Assembly (NCBI GenBank): GCA_023846275.1
Contig: CM043865.1
Location: forward strand, 29,059,912 to 29,123,911
DNA length: 64,000 nt
Source of the DNA: Vanilla planifolia
Taxonomy: Eukaryota > Streptophyta > Magnoliopsida > Asparagales > Orchidaceae
Direction: 5' to 3'
This document shows, in pieces, positions 12,201 through 24,968 of the stretch. Positions within the stretch are counted from its first letter, which is position 1; each line of letters begins with the position of its first letter. The position numbers and the translations under genes are program-made. Below the pieces are notes generated by a model. The model had not been told where the DNA came from. It saw nothing but the letters and a program-made list of their open reading frames with translations, and made no database searches.

Positions 12201-15200
12201 TTTATCATGTTCCATCAAACTCATTATTGAGAAGTAATTCTAATTTATTTATTGTTTTTTTTTAGTTAGATATAAAATGATATCTTTCAGTTTATTGAGA
12301 TGTTCATAGTTATCAATAATATCTTCTTACCTACTTTTTATTTGACTAAATGGTTCATGATCATCTATAACAAATTTTTAATTATCTGAATAATGGTATC
12401 TACATTGTTCAATAGACACAATATGCTTTATCAAGTGCTATAACTTATTGTCAAATTTTAAGTTTCCAACATACATGAGTTATTAGTCTATCTAAGACCT
12501 ATGGGTACATATCCTTATCTTAGTTTATTGAGGTATATTTTTTTATTAAAATGAAGATTTAGGAATGACATTTTTTCTAAATAAGAGTGCCAAAATAGTG
12601 TGCCAATTATTTTGACTACAACCAATAGGGGAGTAATACCTTGCAGGTCCAAATTAAGCTTAATACTTAAGTGTCTAAACACCCATTGGTCCAAATGTTT
12701 CAGCTAGTAAATAAGGGCCACTCATAGTTACCATTTAGAGAAGTATTGTTGGAATTGAATTGTCTAATTCTAATTAAAGGTGGTAGTTATTATAAGAGTA
12801 ATCCTTTTTTTGGCAAATTAGTAAGAATAATCCTTGTGATAATTGGCTTAATCATAGAATTGAATACCTCACTTTAGTCAAGTCTGGCTTGTTGATCGAA
12901 GCAATATGCAACCAATCTAGATTTGTGTCTACCAATGAACCAATATGAGTTTTCCTTTAACTTGCAAAACTATTTTCACATGATAACATTCAGGTCAAAG
13001 GAAGAAGAAACTACAATTCAAATGTTGTTTAAAATAAGATTATTAAATTCAGCTACCATTGCAAGTTTCCATGGAACACTCTTTGTTTCTTGAGAATAAT
13101 GCATAGGGTTGCTAGATGAGGTAATGGAAGTAGCAAAGCATGAGCATGGAGTGCAATTATGGAGAGGAATAATTGTTGTTTTAGAGAACCCTTTTTTTAA
13201 TGGGTTAACATGGGATATATATTGTTGATGGAAGGTTGTGGTGAGAAACCCATGGAAGAGTTATTAGTGAGGAACTTTGTTTTAGAACAATTGAAGTAGT
13301 TGATGATGGAAAAGCACCCCTTTGGCCACTGGAGGTGTAGGAAATATTTGGGGGTAGTTTATGAGGGACGAAGATTAACATGGGTGTATAAAAATTAATA
13401 TGTGTAAGATTGGGATGATTGTGTTGGGTAGTAATAGTTGACCTAGCAAAAATGAAATTATGTTTAATCAAAAGCAACATGACATGAATCATATTCTTCC
13501 CTTAAGATTTAGCCAAGGCGTAGCATATAGTCTTTGCTTCTATATTTAAGAAATACACAAGAAAATGATTAATTGTCCAATTTAGAGTTGGTTACAATTA
13601 TTAAACAATGGAGACAAAGTAATCCAAGGTTTTCAAAAATTTGTCAAGTAATTGTTTGTGATATAATAAAATAAATAGTAAGCAGCTTAAATTAAGAGAG
13701 TGTAACTTATAAATGAGGAAGGTGATAATGTGAAAGGCATGTAACTAATATTGAGGATATAAGGATACTTTGTTAAGAATTGTAAATCCAAGTTCAACTA
13801 TTTGTTTGGGCCTTTTTTTTGCGTATCTAATTTAAGTGTTATATGAGATGCATAAATGTGTCAAATTGCAAAATTTTTTTGAAGAAGATAAATTTTAACC
13901 CATCTTTAGATTCTAATTGAAAGAATAATATTTTAAGTTGAAGAGAATATTTGTTCATTTTGAAATATAATGTTTAAAAACATTATAATTTTATTATAAG
14001 CATCAATGAACATAATATGATATTTATGGTCAAACATAGTTGGTTTAGCCATAGGATCCCAAACATTTGAGTGAATTAATTCAAATGGTTTGGAGTAAAG
14101 AGAAGCAAATGGACAAAGAAGTTGACGTTGATTGCAACCAAGCTGATATGCATGGCATAAGCTGATTTGTTTAATGTTAGAGGAAATAAGATGGTGATGA
14201 CAAAGTAGATAAGAAAATGTATTATAGGTAGGTGATCAAGATGATCATGCTAGATGAAAGATATGTATTTAGTGAGGGTAGTCAAATAGGAGGTAAACTG
14301 TGATGTGAAGAGTAGTATAGGCCAAAATCTAAATTGTTACAAAGAAGCTTGATTTTTATTTGGATATCTTTGAAAAAACAGGAAGAATACACTTGAATAA
14401 AAATATGTGTTCTTTGGTGAAAAGATTGACAAATACATGATTTTTTTGGTGTAAGGTGCATGCAATGGACTTTGTAGATGAAAAGCAATAGTGTGGTAAT
14501 TGAAGGATAATGTACCTAAGTTAATAATTGCTAGCAATGAGCTATTGCCAACTTACAGGCTGTTAGATCGTAAGGTAAGCTAATTTGAAGGCTTTGGAAG
14601 GCTAGAATGAGGTGATGTGATGTTTGAATCATGGTAAAGTGGTCTTCTATTTGGAAGTGCATAGCTGTTAAATGATTTGATATTGAGTTAATTCTATATT
14701 GGCTCTAAACGAGAATGAAGATTTTCAATTTGATATCAATCATTCCTAAGCTTTGAACAAGGATTTTATTCTTCATAATCTGAGTAAGTCTAACTCATTT
14801 GTTATTGATTCGAGTTTAAATCCAATTGTTTATTTTTTTAATCAAACTGTTGATCATAAATAAATTTATACATAATTTATATATTAAATCATATTAAATA
14901 TATCAATATATGTTATTATATTTCCATAATTTCAATTTTTTATATTTTTAAATGTGTTTAAATTGATAAATACATGAATACATTTATAAATAATTATTTT
15001 GATCTAACTTTGAACTAGTTCTTTCCAATCCAAGCTTAGCTTTTAACATTTTGATTCAATGTTAAGATATCAAGCTTAATAAATTTTGTTTTGATAACAT
15101 CTTGTAGTGTGACCATATCACTGCCAACACAATTTTCTTTATAATTTAAATCAATGCAATGAAAAATAAATAAACCACATAGTGGAAATAGAATATCAAC

Positions 15201-18200
15201 ATAAAACCCTTAGCAAATAGTATAACAGAATTTATAAAAATAATTTGCAAAATTATTGCTCCAACAACAACATAATATTACAATATTTCCAAAGTCTAAG
15301 TGGTTCAAATACAACAATTTAATTTTTCAACATTTTATCAATAACCAATTTCTAAGTTTTGTTAGCTTTATTCACCTCTCCCTTTGTATTTCATGATGTG
15401 TACATAGCGCCTTAAACTGTTAATGCTAAAAATAAATTGAGTATTATCTTAAGTTTAATAGGCAAAATTTAACATTAATGCAATCATATTTATGTAAAAT
15501 AATACAAATTTAGGTAATGTTACATGTTAGATCTTTAATACATACAATCAATATAGCATATTCTTTCATGCATTGCAATAATAAAGGGTGCATGTTGCAA
15601 TAATGAAGTATTTTATGAATCATATTTATTCATTTCTTGTATGACCTAGTTTTTCTTGTTACCGATTCTATTGACCATGTCCATTATATTTTTCCATTTT
15701 GATACTGTATATACATGGGACCGTTTCTTATTTTGGGGCATGTTCTTACATGAAGTATAATATTGTTATTTATATTTTTCTGTTTTGGCTTTTGATTCAA
15801 GGGTTTTATCAGCTTTTATTGTCTTTTTTCTTGGCTTTATCAATCTTTAATTGAGATTCGCTTCCTAACCATTTATTTATGCATTTGTATTTATCACTCA
15901 TTTAGTTTATACATCATTCCTTTTTTATATGTTATGGCATAAAATATAAACATGTTTGTGTGTCTCATGTATTTTAATTATATAACATGCAAGTACTAAA
16001 TCAAATATTTAATTTCAAACACATGCACACCAATGCATCACATTAATGATAATCTATCCAATGAGTTTATACAAATCATAGTTTAGTTTCTTATCCAATC
16101 AGCATTACACCAATCATCACATCAAATACACAATCTAATTGTGCGGAATGCTTATTATAAGGTATTTAACATATCATCACACAAACAATGCACAGTCCAA
16201 CCATGTAGATTGCACTCATTTTTTGTAGTTGCTTCCCTTTTTATATCCTTCATATATTTTTTGAAATCATGCACGTATTCAAAGTTATTAGTTTTTCTTC
16301 ATGAATCCATTATATTTTATGCTTTATCATGTATACATTTTGTTCCCACACTTCTCATACTGCTCACCATGCTTTAACTCCATTATTTGAACCACGTTTG
16401 ACCTATTGGATTGAAGTTCATTAATCTTATTTGGATCATGTTTCAGCCCATTAGACCACCAATCCGATTCATCAAACCGTCCAATGCATGTTCATCAAAC
16501 ATTAGAATCATGGAGTGTTCGTCTAAGCCACCATCGTTTCCCCTCCAAGTCATCATCAAATTTTTTTGGTCCTTTTAGAGAAACATCTGATGTACATCGA
16601 ATGAACAATGAATCATCCATAAGCCATCAAATAGAGACATGGGACCAAAACTTGAATTTAATTAAACTAATTGATGACTCTATCAGACCATCTGACTAGT
16701 ATTGGACCGTTTATTGGGCATCTGATAGAATCGTTTAATCTTGACATGGAGCTAAATATTTTACCTCCCTATAAGTCTTATTATATCTCATTAGAGTTTA
16801 CATTTCTCTCCAAAATGAAAATAAGCATAATTGAAACCCATGCAAGTACATGTGCATTTTAAATCAGATTTTTATCAAATCTTTTCAAAACCAAATAAAA
16901 TTCCTGAAGGAGGCTTACCTTGCTTTCCTAAACAAGACCTCCTAACAATTTTCCTCATGAAATCTGTCCCTTCTTTCTCAAAGGTATTTTCATTACATTC
17001 TCCTTTCTATTGGTTGCCAAGGGCCTATTGCACTTATCACATTCCCTCTCTCCTTAATCAAGCTATTATATTAAGAGTATCAAAATATCCTTTTCAATAA
17101 AAATTTTTATAAGGATTCATATTCTTTGCATTTTTCATTCCAAACAACTTCAATAATTTGTATGACCATTTTTAGAAGGAGTTCATCCTTAACTTCTTTA
17201 TTTCTATACGAATTTCGTAATTGTTTTTACATCATTTAATATTTCTATTATTTCTTTTCAACTTTTTAATAATCTAAACTTTAACTTCTTAACAGATATC
17301 AGCTCTTTGTTTTATGACCAAGTCAATTCTAATCTCAATAAGATTATTATTACTAAATTCCTTATAATAAATCTTATTATGTTTGACATCCTTCTCTCTC
17401 CTTTGAGAGTCTTCTTTACACAAATGATTCTTATGACCTTTTTCTAAAAAGTTGTCCAAATAGGATTGATTTCCATTTCATTCAAAATAATGTCAAAATT
17501 AGATTTATATTCATCTAACTAGTCTTAAGTAATCTTGAAAGAGTTGTGATTTTACACTAATTAAATCTCCTTATGGAAGTGACATTGTAAGTGTAATGTG
17601 ATGGTAGATTCTGAGGATAGTGAAGTTTTAGCATTGACAATAATTTAGAACAACGTGATAGGATCAGATGCAAAGCTAATAGAAATGGCAACATATGCCA
17701 TGGTACAACTAGCCTTAGTCATGACCTCTAATGCTTCCATAGTGATGAGGTTTGGAGGGACAGAATATGTTTTTGTAAACTTGTCGATTTAAATTTATGA
17801 TGATTCTGTTAGCACGGGCTAAATAGTCCAAACCCAGCTTGCGAGGAGATTGAGAACAAGTTGTTGATCTGAGTTTGGAGCTCGAATTACCCATAGAATA
17901 TTCTAGTACTACAACCCTCAAAAAATCTCACCCTCACATGAGAATACAACCACATTAGATCAATTTCTCCTTCAATGGGTTATTTTAACGCATTAAATGC
18001 ATGCTCAATAAGAGCTCACTTAACCATGGTAGAGCATTTTGGAGCCATTTGCTTTCGGACTTTTACTTAAACTAAGCGGTTCTCCTACTCTTTTTTCAAA
18101 ACATGGTAGGTGGTCAACTACTAATGTAATGTGCATGATCCTAAATTGAACTATCGGCGCTTATATTCCTTGAGTGTCAAAGTTGAGCTCAAACCCATCA

Positions 18201-18666
18201 ATTCAAAAACTTAAATTATGAATTTTTGTTTATATGTCAATATTTCAATTTATTATCTATTATGAGAAAATTTAATACATGATTTTAAATATAATCTATG
18301 TTTTATTTGCAATAACCATTTCTACGTATAATGGTGTGTGGATTCTACATTCACATAAAAGATGAATGAATCAGAGTTGAATGGTGATAGCAGGACATTG
18401 CTTTGGCTTCAGTCTCCATGAGAGTTGTCCCACTTGCTCCATTCATGGAGATCCTTACCCTCAATGCTGAGAACTACGGATCCATTTGTCGTTACTACAT
18501 CCAAACGCTAGATGATCACATGCTCTCGTTAGACACACAGGAGAAGCTCGTCCAGGAGAACCCACCTCGTGAAGTATTCAAGATCAAAGGCAGTGACCAT
18601 TGCCCATTCTTCTCGAAGCCACAGTCACTGAGCAAGCTCTTGTTGGAGATCAGCCAGCTTGCATGA
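9232..18666 (+). CDS. Methylesterase, MES11-like (alpha/beta hydrolase), 5 exons
   Basis: Exons 9232-9474, 10712-10951, 11046-11189, 11737-11871 and 18394-18666 (all phase 0, GT-AG introns) encode 344 aa. It belongs to the plant MES family (SABP2-like esterases that hydrolyse methyl esters of hormones such as IAA, JA or SA), MES11/13 subgroup. Visible motifs: the oxyanion segment HGEGFGAWCWYK (98-109), nucleophile elbow GHSCGGA with Ser168, a candidate acid Asp295 in TLDDH, and His323 in KGSDHCPFF, so the triad looks intact. The N-terminal extension begins MGNALGC, a myristoylation-type signal with a nearby Cys, and is rich in Arg/Ser, like Arabidopsis MES11; related proteins are often annotated as chloroplastic. 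The second donor (GTGAAA) is weak but gives the expected EDEK-VILVG junction. Intron 4 is 6522 bp and contains a copia remnant. Substrate is unknown. Confidence 0.93.
12400..14720 (-). mobile_element. Decayed Ty1/copia element inside methylesterase intron 4
   Basis: Reverse-strand reading gives copia polyprotein blocks in the proper order. There is a GAG-pre-integrase segment at about 14280-14490, then an integrase start (CHAYQLGCNQ near 14130, SKPFELIHSNVWDP at 14060-14100, HIMFIDAY near 14000). A Ser/Pro-rich linker lies around 13205-13490. Reverse transcriptase pieces follow, RLVAYCFDQQARLD at about 12865-12915 and QFNSNNTSLNG at 12731-12762. Stops and frameshifts are frequent. Polymerase motifs beyond these and LTRs were not delimited. 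Orientation is opposite to the host gene, which is commonly tolerated in introns because element splice and poly(A) signals are then antisense. Confidence 0.82.
14721..18393 (+). other. Remainder of methylesterase intron 4
   Basis: This is AT-rich non-coding DNA. A somewhat less AT-rich stretch at about 16400-17100 has overlapping short ORFs with no recognisable domain and may be further transposon debris. The 3' splice site before 18394 (TGATAGCAG) is well formed. Confidence 0.5.
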
Positions 18667-20268
18667 TCCATTTTATCTAAGAAGCTCATTCTCTTAGCAA
18701 ATGTAAGTTACTGTTTGCTGAGTAAGAATGAGTTTAAGCTGGAAACAACTGACGAAAGCTGGATTTGGCACCAATATTCACATGCCCTAAATTGTTATAG
18801 CATGAAATGTTCGGTGCCGTATATATATTAGCTTAGAGGTTCTACATTCATGGTGGCTATTGCACAAGGTAAGCTAATAGTAAAATGTGCAATAACTTCT
18901 TTTGTATCAGAAGATATTATTGATTGTACTCTCAATTTGAACTCCTTGCTCTTGATTAAGTAGAAGAATCTGTTAAAGCCTACAGCCTTACCCCATGCCA
19001 TTGTATAAAAGCTTGTGGTCTTTTGGAGAGAATCCATCCACATTAACTCATAGACTATCTTTGTTTATCTAAAACATGATTACTAATATTGTCTGTTTTG
19101 AATTTGTACTTCTTCACTAAGAATTAACTAATAATTGCAGTTTAGTACAACATTCTTTTTGCATAATTTTGTTGTATGATCTCTTTCTGCTTATGTGCGT
19201 TCTACATTTGTAGTTTTGATCTATGATAGCTATTCCTCGTTTTACTAAGTAGATATGATGGCAAGGATTAGTTATTTATATCTGTTAAATGCATCTAGAT
19301 TAAACTCTTACTCCTTTGGGTATTGTGATACTTGATGATTAGTGATTTTATGAGAGAAATTTGATGCAATGACATCAAATATGTACTTGATTGCTTCTAT
19401 TAATGTTGTATTTGTATTCGGATGATTGTTAAAGCTCTATGTTTTGGGTATATCTTGGGTTTTAGATAAGTGGTCTTGTTTGGTCTTGTTTTTTATGTCT
19501 CTTGGTCATTTTGAAAGGTTTTTTATTTGGATAATTTTGATAATCATTTAAAATTATGTAATGTTGATAATTTAAATTCAATCAATCTATGAAGACTCTC
19601 ATGCCACTTTTTATTATAGTGTTTTCTATTATCCTTAATGTGTTTAACAAGAATAATCTCCATCTCATTTACTAAATTCATGTCATTATTACTAATCTTA
19701 TTTATTTGATGAAGAACTCAATTTTATAATAAAAAATAATATTTTAATATGATGTAACATTGGATTAGATTGATTAATAAATTGTATATATTTTTTATAT
19801 AAGATATAATGATATTAAAATATTAAAATATTTTTTGAGATAAAACTTATATTCTATAATATTCTTATTTAGTGATAAACATGTACATCATTGATTTATA
19901 TAAATGCTTATGAAATGACTTGAGTTATTCTCTCATAATGTACCATTGTATAACCAAAAAAGGGCTAAAAGCTTTACAATATATCTATCACTTAAAAAAA
20001 ATAAGATTACATAGATGACCAACTACTCTAAAAAACCATAAAACGAACCAATTTAGTTCTATTTTTACAAAATTTTATCTCAAAACTCTCGAAATAACTG
20101 ATTCAAGGGATGTAAACACTTTAGCATTCATAAAAAAATTCTGAATAAAAAAATTTTAAAATAAGAAAATATGTAATATAAGGCATTCAAAAACCACCAC
20201 CTAACAAAATGCCCCTGGTCACAATCCATTTTAGTTTTCCCCGCAGAGGGCAGATCGCCGGAAGGAGC
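18667..20268. other. Convergent intergenic region between methylesterase and PB1 genes
   Basis: It presumably contains the 3' UTRs and terminators of both convergent genes. The DNA is AT-rich with no ORF that I can support. The short reverse ORF at 18828-19043 has no recognisable motif. Confidence 0.5.
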
Positions 20269-21286
20269 TTACTCCCATATCGGCCTCCTCAAGGGAGCAG
20301 CAAATGGCGGCGGAGGGCCGACATGGAAACCCTGACCTCCCCTACGAGGCGGTGATCCCTCCGCCAAGCTGCCCAGCGGTGATCCCCCCGTCGTCGGCGA
20401 GGAGCACACGTAGTACCTCCGATTCACCTGCGAGGACGAAGACCCATTCCCACACATGCATCCACCTACATTCAATTCCTGCCTCACCCCACTCCCCATC
20501 CTCCACCCCGCCCCCCCTCCGTACCCGAATCCCGTGCTTGGCCTCAAATACGCCCTCGGCGAACCCGGCTGAGATCCGCTTCTCCCGTCACCGAGGTTCG
20601 GCGTGCTCCTCACCCTATGCATCCCCCCACCGCCGATTCCTCCCCCTATTGCACCCCGCCCGGCGTTGGCCCTCACGTGGAGGGGAGCGGCGGAGGAGTC
20701 GGTGGTGGAGGTGGGCGAGGTTGCGGCCGAGGAAGCGGTGCTAAAGTGCGGGCGGGAGGTGTGGTGTGGCGCCGGGATGGGAAGGCCTCCGTTGATGGCC
20801 TCGACGTAGCGCTGCTCCAGGGGAGCAACCGCCTCGGCGGCCTGCGGCGAGGCGGCCGAGGCCGGAAAGAGGAAGAGACGGAAGCGAGGGGACGAAGCGA
20901 CTGTCGGAGAGCGCGGCCGGCGGTCGTATTCGTCGAGCATGTGGTAGAGGTCGTCATCGGTCTTCACAGTAACAAGTGCATCGAGATCGTCGGCGATGAG
21001 CTGATACTTCACTACAACGTCGGCGTTGAACATGCCGGCGGTTTTCTCCTTCAGCTCTGTTGCGGCGACAAATCAACAGATTTAGCCTCGTAACAGATAC
21101 AACCTAATCGTCAATCGAACCCCTTTATCGCTTACCTGCGAAGGTGATGGAGCGATGGACCGCGAGGACGCGGGTCTCGCCGCCGACGTATCTTAGGAGG
21201 CCATCGGAGGGGCGGGGAAGGATGCGGCCACCGTAGCTGCAGAGGAACTTGAGGCGGCTTGTTGGGGAAGAAGGAGATTCTTCCAT
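20269..21286 (-). CDS. PB1 (octicosapeptide/Phox/Bem1p) domain protein, 2 exons
   Basis: Exon 1 is 21136-21286 and exon 2 is 20269-21056, with a 79-bp GT-AG intron that splits a Glu codon. The product is 312 aa. Residues about 11-115 form a plant-type PB1 domain: RLKFLCSYGGRILPRP with the basic Lys13, LRYVGGETRVLAV, then the acidic OPCA region ADDLDALVTVKTDDDL (72-87). Having both basic and acidic faces suggests type I/II PB1 head-to-tail interaction. The rest is low-complexity, Gly/Ser/Pro-rich sequence (AIGGGIGGGGM, GGSPLGSLAEGSPPRRGG) typical of this plant family and ends RRPIWE. The coding region is very GC-rich, especially in exon 2, unlike the flanks. The family is mostly uncharacterised; a scaffolding role is inferred. 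It is divergent from the galactosyltransferase gene. Confidence 0.93.
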
Positions 21287-23166
21287 CGGAGCAATACCGC
21301 TCAACGATGTATTAATTAGCTGTCTTTTTGCTTGTGATGCCGTCGGCTTGAATTATTCGTTAGGGTTGACATGGCATTCGATATGGTGACGAGGGCAGTT
21401 TTAGGCCGGTTCGTTTTTGTGGAAGGGGCGGGATTTCCGCGTGGCGGTTCAATTGAGCGAAGCGGAGAACACACGAAGTTAACAACTGGTAAATGCCAAA
21501 AAATAAATAAATAAACAAACTGATTTTTAAACAAAAAGCCGAAAATATGTAATGATGTTAAATTGTGGTCAAATTTTAATATTAAAAATAATTTTATTAT
21601 ATAAATATAAATTATATTTTAATTAAATAAAATTAATAAAAGAACAGGATATTTGGTTAACAAATACCCCTTTAAAACTTTACAAAGATTATGTATTTAA
21701 TTCGTCAAAGTCAACAAAAATATGCTTTTAAAGGTTTCAAATAAAGCGTTTTTAAAAGATATCGAATTTGTTCCATTTATAATTATTATTTAAAGGGATG
21801 ATATTTGGGATGATGATTACTATGACTATGTAGTAGTAAATAGAATTTAAAAAGTCTTAAAAATTAAGTTATATGACACAAAAAAAGAAAGATAATACTA
21901 AGCTCTGGACTCTTTTAAATTGTTATTTATTCATATCTATTATTTTGACTTCAAATAATAATTTTAGGTGAAAAGTTTTTCATAGAATATGTTCGCATAA
22001 TAAAGATAAGTTATTAGAAATATCACATGTCAAGACGAGACATTATCTCATGCATTATTTATGTTATACCTTAGCAATATATGACAAATGATTATTTATA
22101 TAAGAAATATTCAAGACATCATTAATTCAACCACTATAAAAAAATTTTAATTATTATCATAAACACATTATCAAATACTATAACTTAATAAAATAAGTAT
22201 TCATTAGAGTATCAGATCTTATTCAAGTTAAAAATTAATTATCAAAATTAATCTTACAGAATAACTATTTATAATATCATATCATCATGATTATCAATTG
22301 TTAAAAGTGACCATACAAGACAAGAGTTTGAATTTTTTAAGTTAAACAACTAGATCATCACAAGTTTTTAATCATTCTTTTTCCTTCAATAATAATTATA
22401 ATAAGAGAATTTCTCATCATAATCATCAAGAGGCTATTAAATAGTTATCTAAAAAGAGAATTTTCAATGTAATCTCAATTTATTAAATTACTTAATTGAT
22501 TGATTAATCTCCACACTCCACACGAATTCAAAACCTCCACAACTCCACCGATCTCCACACCGATTCAAATCCTCCCCAACTCCCTTCTTTAGTCCTCCTC
22601 CAAATTCCATGAAGCCTAATATCCACTCCCTTTAAAAGAACAATTTCCTATCGTAATCCTCCTTTAAGCTACAAGCTACCCTTACTTGGAGAGAAGCCCT
22701 TTTGCTCCTCTAGAGCTTTTAATTTGTAGTAATTAATAAAATCACATGGCTTGTCTTCTCTCGGTTCATCTGCAAAGTAATCACCCATTTGCAGGGGATT
22801 CGGGATAGTGTCCAACTCAAGGACCCGTTTAGCCATGTGGGTTTACTGATCGGACACGCACAATGCATGAGCTCATCGAGCTCACACAAAGATAGCCGTG
22901 TTGTTCATTCTTCCTGTGTTGCATTAAGGTTCCTTAAGCACAAAAGCCATGCCGCTTCTCTTTCTTTTCCAATACTGGGGGATGCTTACCACAATGGCAT
23001 CCTTCCCTTTTCTCCTCCTCCCACTATTCTCCTCCAACAATTTGCTGCCCACATGGTGATCATGTAGGGCTCGAGCCCATAAAGCATTGCGCTCTCTCCG
23101 CTTCTCCCCCGCCGACTGCTCTTCGAATTGGTTGGGATGCTAACTCTCCGCGGATTCGTGAAAGCC
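21287..23166. other. Divergent upstream region of PB1 and galactosyltransferase genes
   Basis: This 1.9-kb spacer lies between two head-to-head genes, so it should hold both promoters. The first 190 bases and the last 400 are of genic composition (5' UTRs) and the middle is AT-rich. No specific element is recognised with confidence. Confidence 0.5.
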
Positions 23167-24968
23167 ATGGCCGAGAGGTCGCCGCCGTCGGGGGAAAAGA
23201 GAGGCCGAGGAAGGATGTTGTCAGGAAGAGCTGTCGCGGCTCTGTGCTTTCTGAGCTTTGCGACGGGTTTTCTCATCACCGGCCGAGTCGGCTTCCCGCC
23301 TTCGTCCTCCGAGAGGAGAGAAGAGTCAAACGCCTCTGCCTCTGTCACAATCGGCCATGAACGGAAGGTCTCCATCGAGTGCGAGCACAAGAGAGTAAGC
23401 CTCTTGGATTATTTTCCCATTTTTTATCCATATCTTGACTTGCATGTTATAGTGGCGAAATCAAGATCGTTCCTTTATCTAAGTTCAAAGAAAAGATTGC
23501 TCCTTTATGCGTATGTTTCAGAGACTGGGCGAGGAAATTCCAAAGGACGTCATGGGAGAGGTGTCAAGGACTCATCAAGCCATTCGGTAAGCCTTCCTCG
23601 TCAAGCGTGTCAAAAGTAACTAATCTTTCTTTGCCAATGAAAAGAATTACATATAAATAGATCTTTGGAGAAGTCCATCCACATCCTAGAAATGGAGTTA
23701 ACAGCGGCCAGGACTCACAAGAACAGCAAAGCAGGAAGCAAAGTCTCCTCCGGAGGCCTCAAGAAAGCATTCGCCGTGATCGGAATCAACACCGCCTTCA
23801 GCAGCAAAAGGCGCCGCGACTCGCTCCGACAAACATGGATGCCCAAAGGTTCTCCCTTCAACCGAAATAAACCATCTACAGCAACCTAATTCGTCCATCA
23901 CTCGAAGGCCTCTGTTTCTTCAGGCTCTAAGCTGAGGAAGCTGGAGAAGGAGAAGGGCGTGGTACTCCGCTTCGTGATCGGCCGCAGCGCCACGCCGGGC
24001 GGAGCTCTTGACCACGCCATCGACAACGAGGAAGCCGAGACAAACGACTTCCTCCGACTCGACCACGTCGAAGGCTACCACGAGCTGTCGGCGAAAACCA
24101 GGGTGTTCTTCGCAACCGCAGCCTCCATCTGGGACGCCGATTTCTACGTCAAGGTGGACGACGACGTGCACGTCAATCTAGGTAAAGCTTATTGGGCTCG
24201 TGTCAAACCAGGTCACTTGACCGGTTTACATGACCTAACAATGTTGAACCGACCTGGTGTAGGAATGCTGCTAACCACACTCTCTCGCCACAGAACCAAG
24301 CCAAGGGTGTACATTGGCTGCATGAAGTCCGGTCCAGTTTTATGGCAAAAGTAATTAAAAGTATTTATAATTCCTTTTTTTATTCATATAATATATATTT
24401 TACCGTATTTCCATTTTCCAGGGGGGTGAAATATCACGAGCCAGAATTTTGGAAATTTGGAGAAGAAGGGAACAAATACTTCAGGCATGCCACTGGACAA
24501 ATATATGCCATTTCCAAGGACCTTGCTGCATATATCTCCATCAACTCGTAAGATTACCATTTATTTTTTCAGAAAATAGTTTTTTATTTATTAAATATTT
24601 CCTATTTTTTTAGGCCAATATTGCATAAATATGCTAACGAGGATGTTTCCCTTGGTTCGTGGTTCATCGGCTTGGAAGTGCAACACATAGATGACCGAAC
24701 GTGGTGTTGTGGAACACCGCCCGGTTTGTTTAAATAAATAAACTATTTTTAATTTTATTTTGAATTAATTTACTTGTTAATATTTTAAATAATTATATTT
24801 TATTTTTACGTGTAAGATTGCGAATGGAAAACGCGAGGAGGAAATGCTTGCGTGGCGTCATTCGATTGGTCATGTAGTGGGATATGCAACTCGGTGGAGA
24901 AGATGAAAGACGTGCACAGTTCTTGCGGAGAAGGCGATGGTGCCATCTGGAACGTTGCGTTACGGTGA
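23167..24968 (+). CDS. Beta-1,3-galactosyltransferase (GT31, DUF4094), B3GALT7-like, 8 exons
   Basis: Exons are 23167-23394, 23522-23586, 23661-23848, 23924-24181, 24263-24350, 24422-24547, 24614-24723 and 24817-24968; all junctions keep frame and the product is 404 aa, the usual size. It is a type II Golgi enzyme: a short basic N-tail, a membrane anchor at about 21-38 ([17 protein letters not shown]), a DUF4094 stem, then the GT31 catalytic domain. Landmarks are [24 protein letters not shown], the metal-binding DDD at 239-241 in [47 protein letters not shown] and a Cys-rich end ([21 protein letters not shown]). It likely adds galactose in beta-1,3 linkage to arabinogalactan or N-glycan acceptors; the acceptor is not deducible. 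An in-frame ATG at 23137 would add 10 residues; 23167 has the better start context (GCCATGG). Confidence 0.94.

Noticed and set aside
16141..17100. Four overlapping plus-strand ORFs in methylesterase intron 4
   Set aside because: No conserved domain or splice logic; they do not match the methylesterase or copia proteins.
20304..21093. Several plus-strand ORFs of 68-158 codons antisense to the PB1 gene
   Set aside because: They are low-complexity by-products of the GC-rich PB1 coding sequence, which has a clear domain and correct splice sites.
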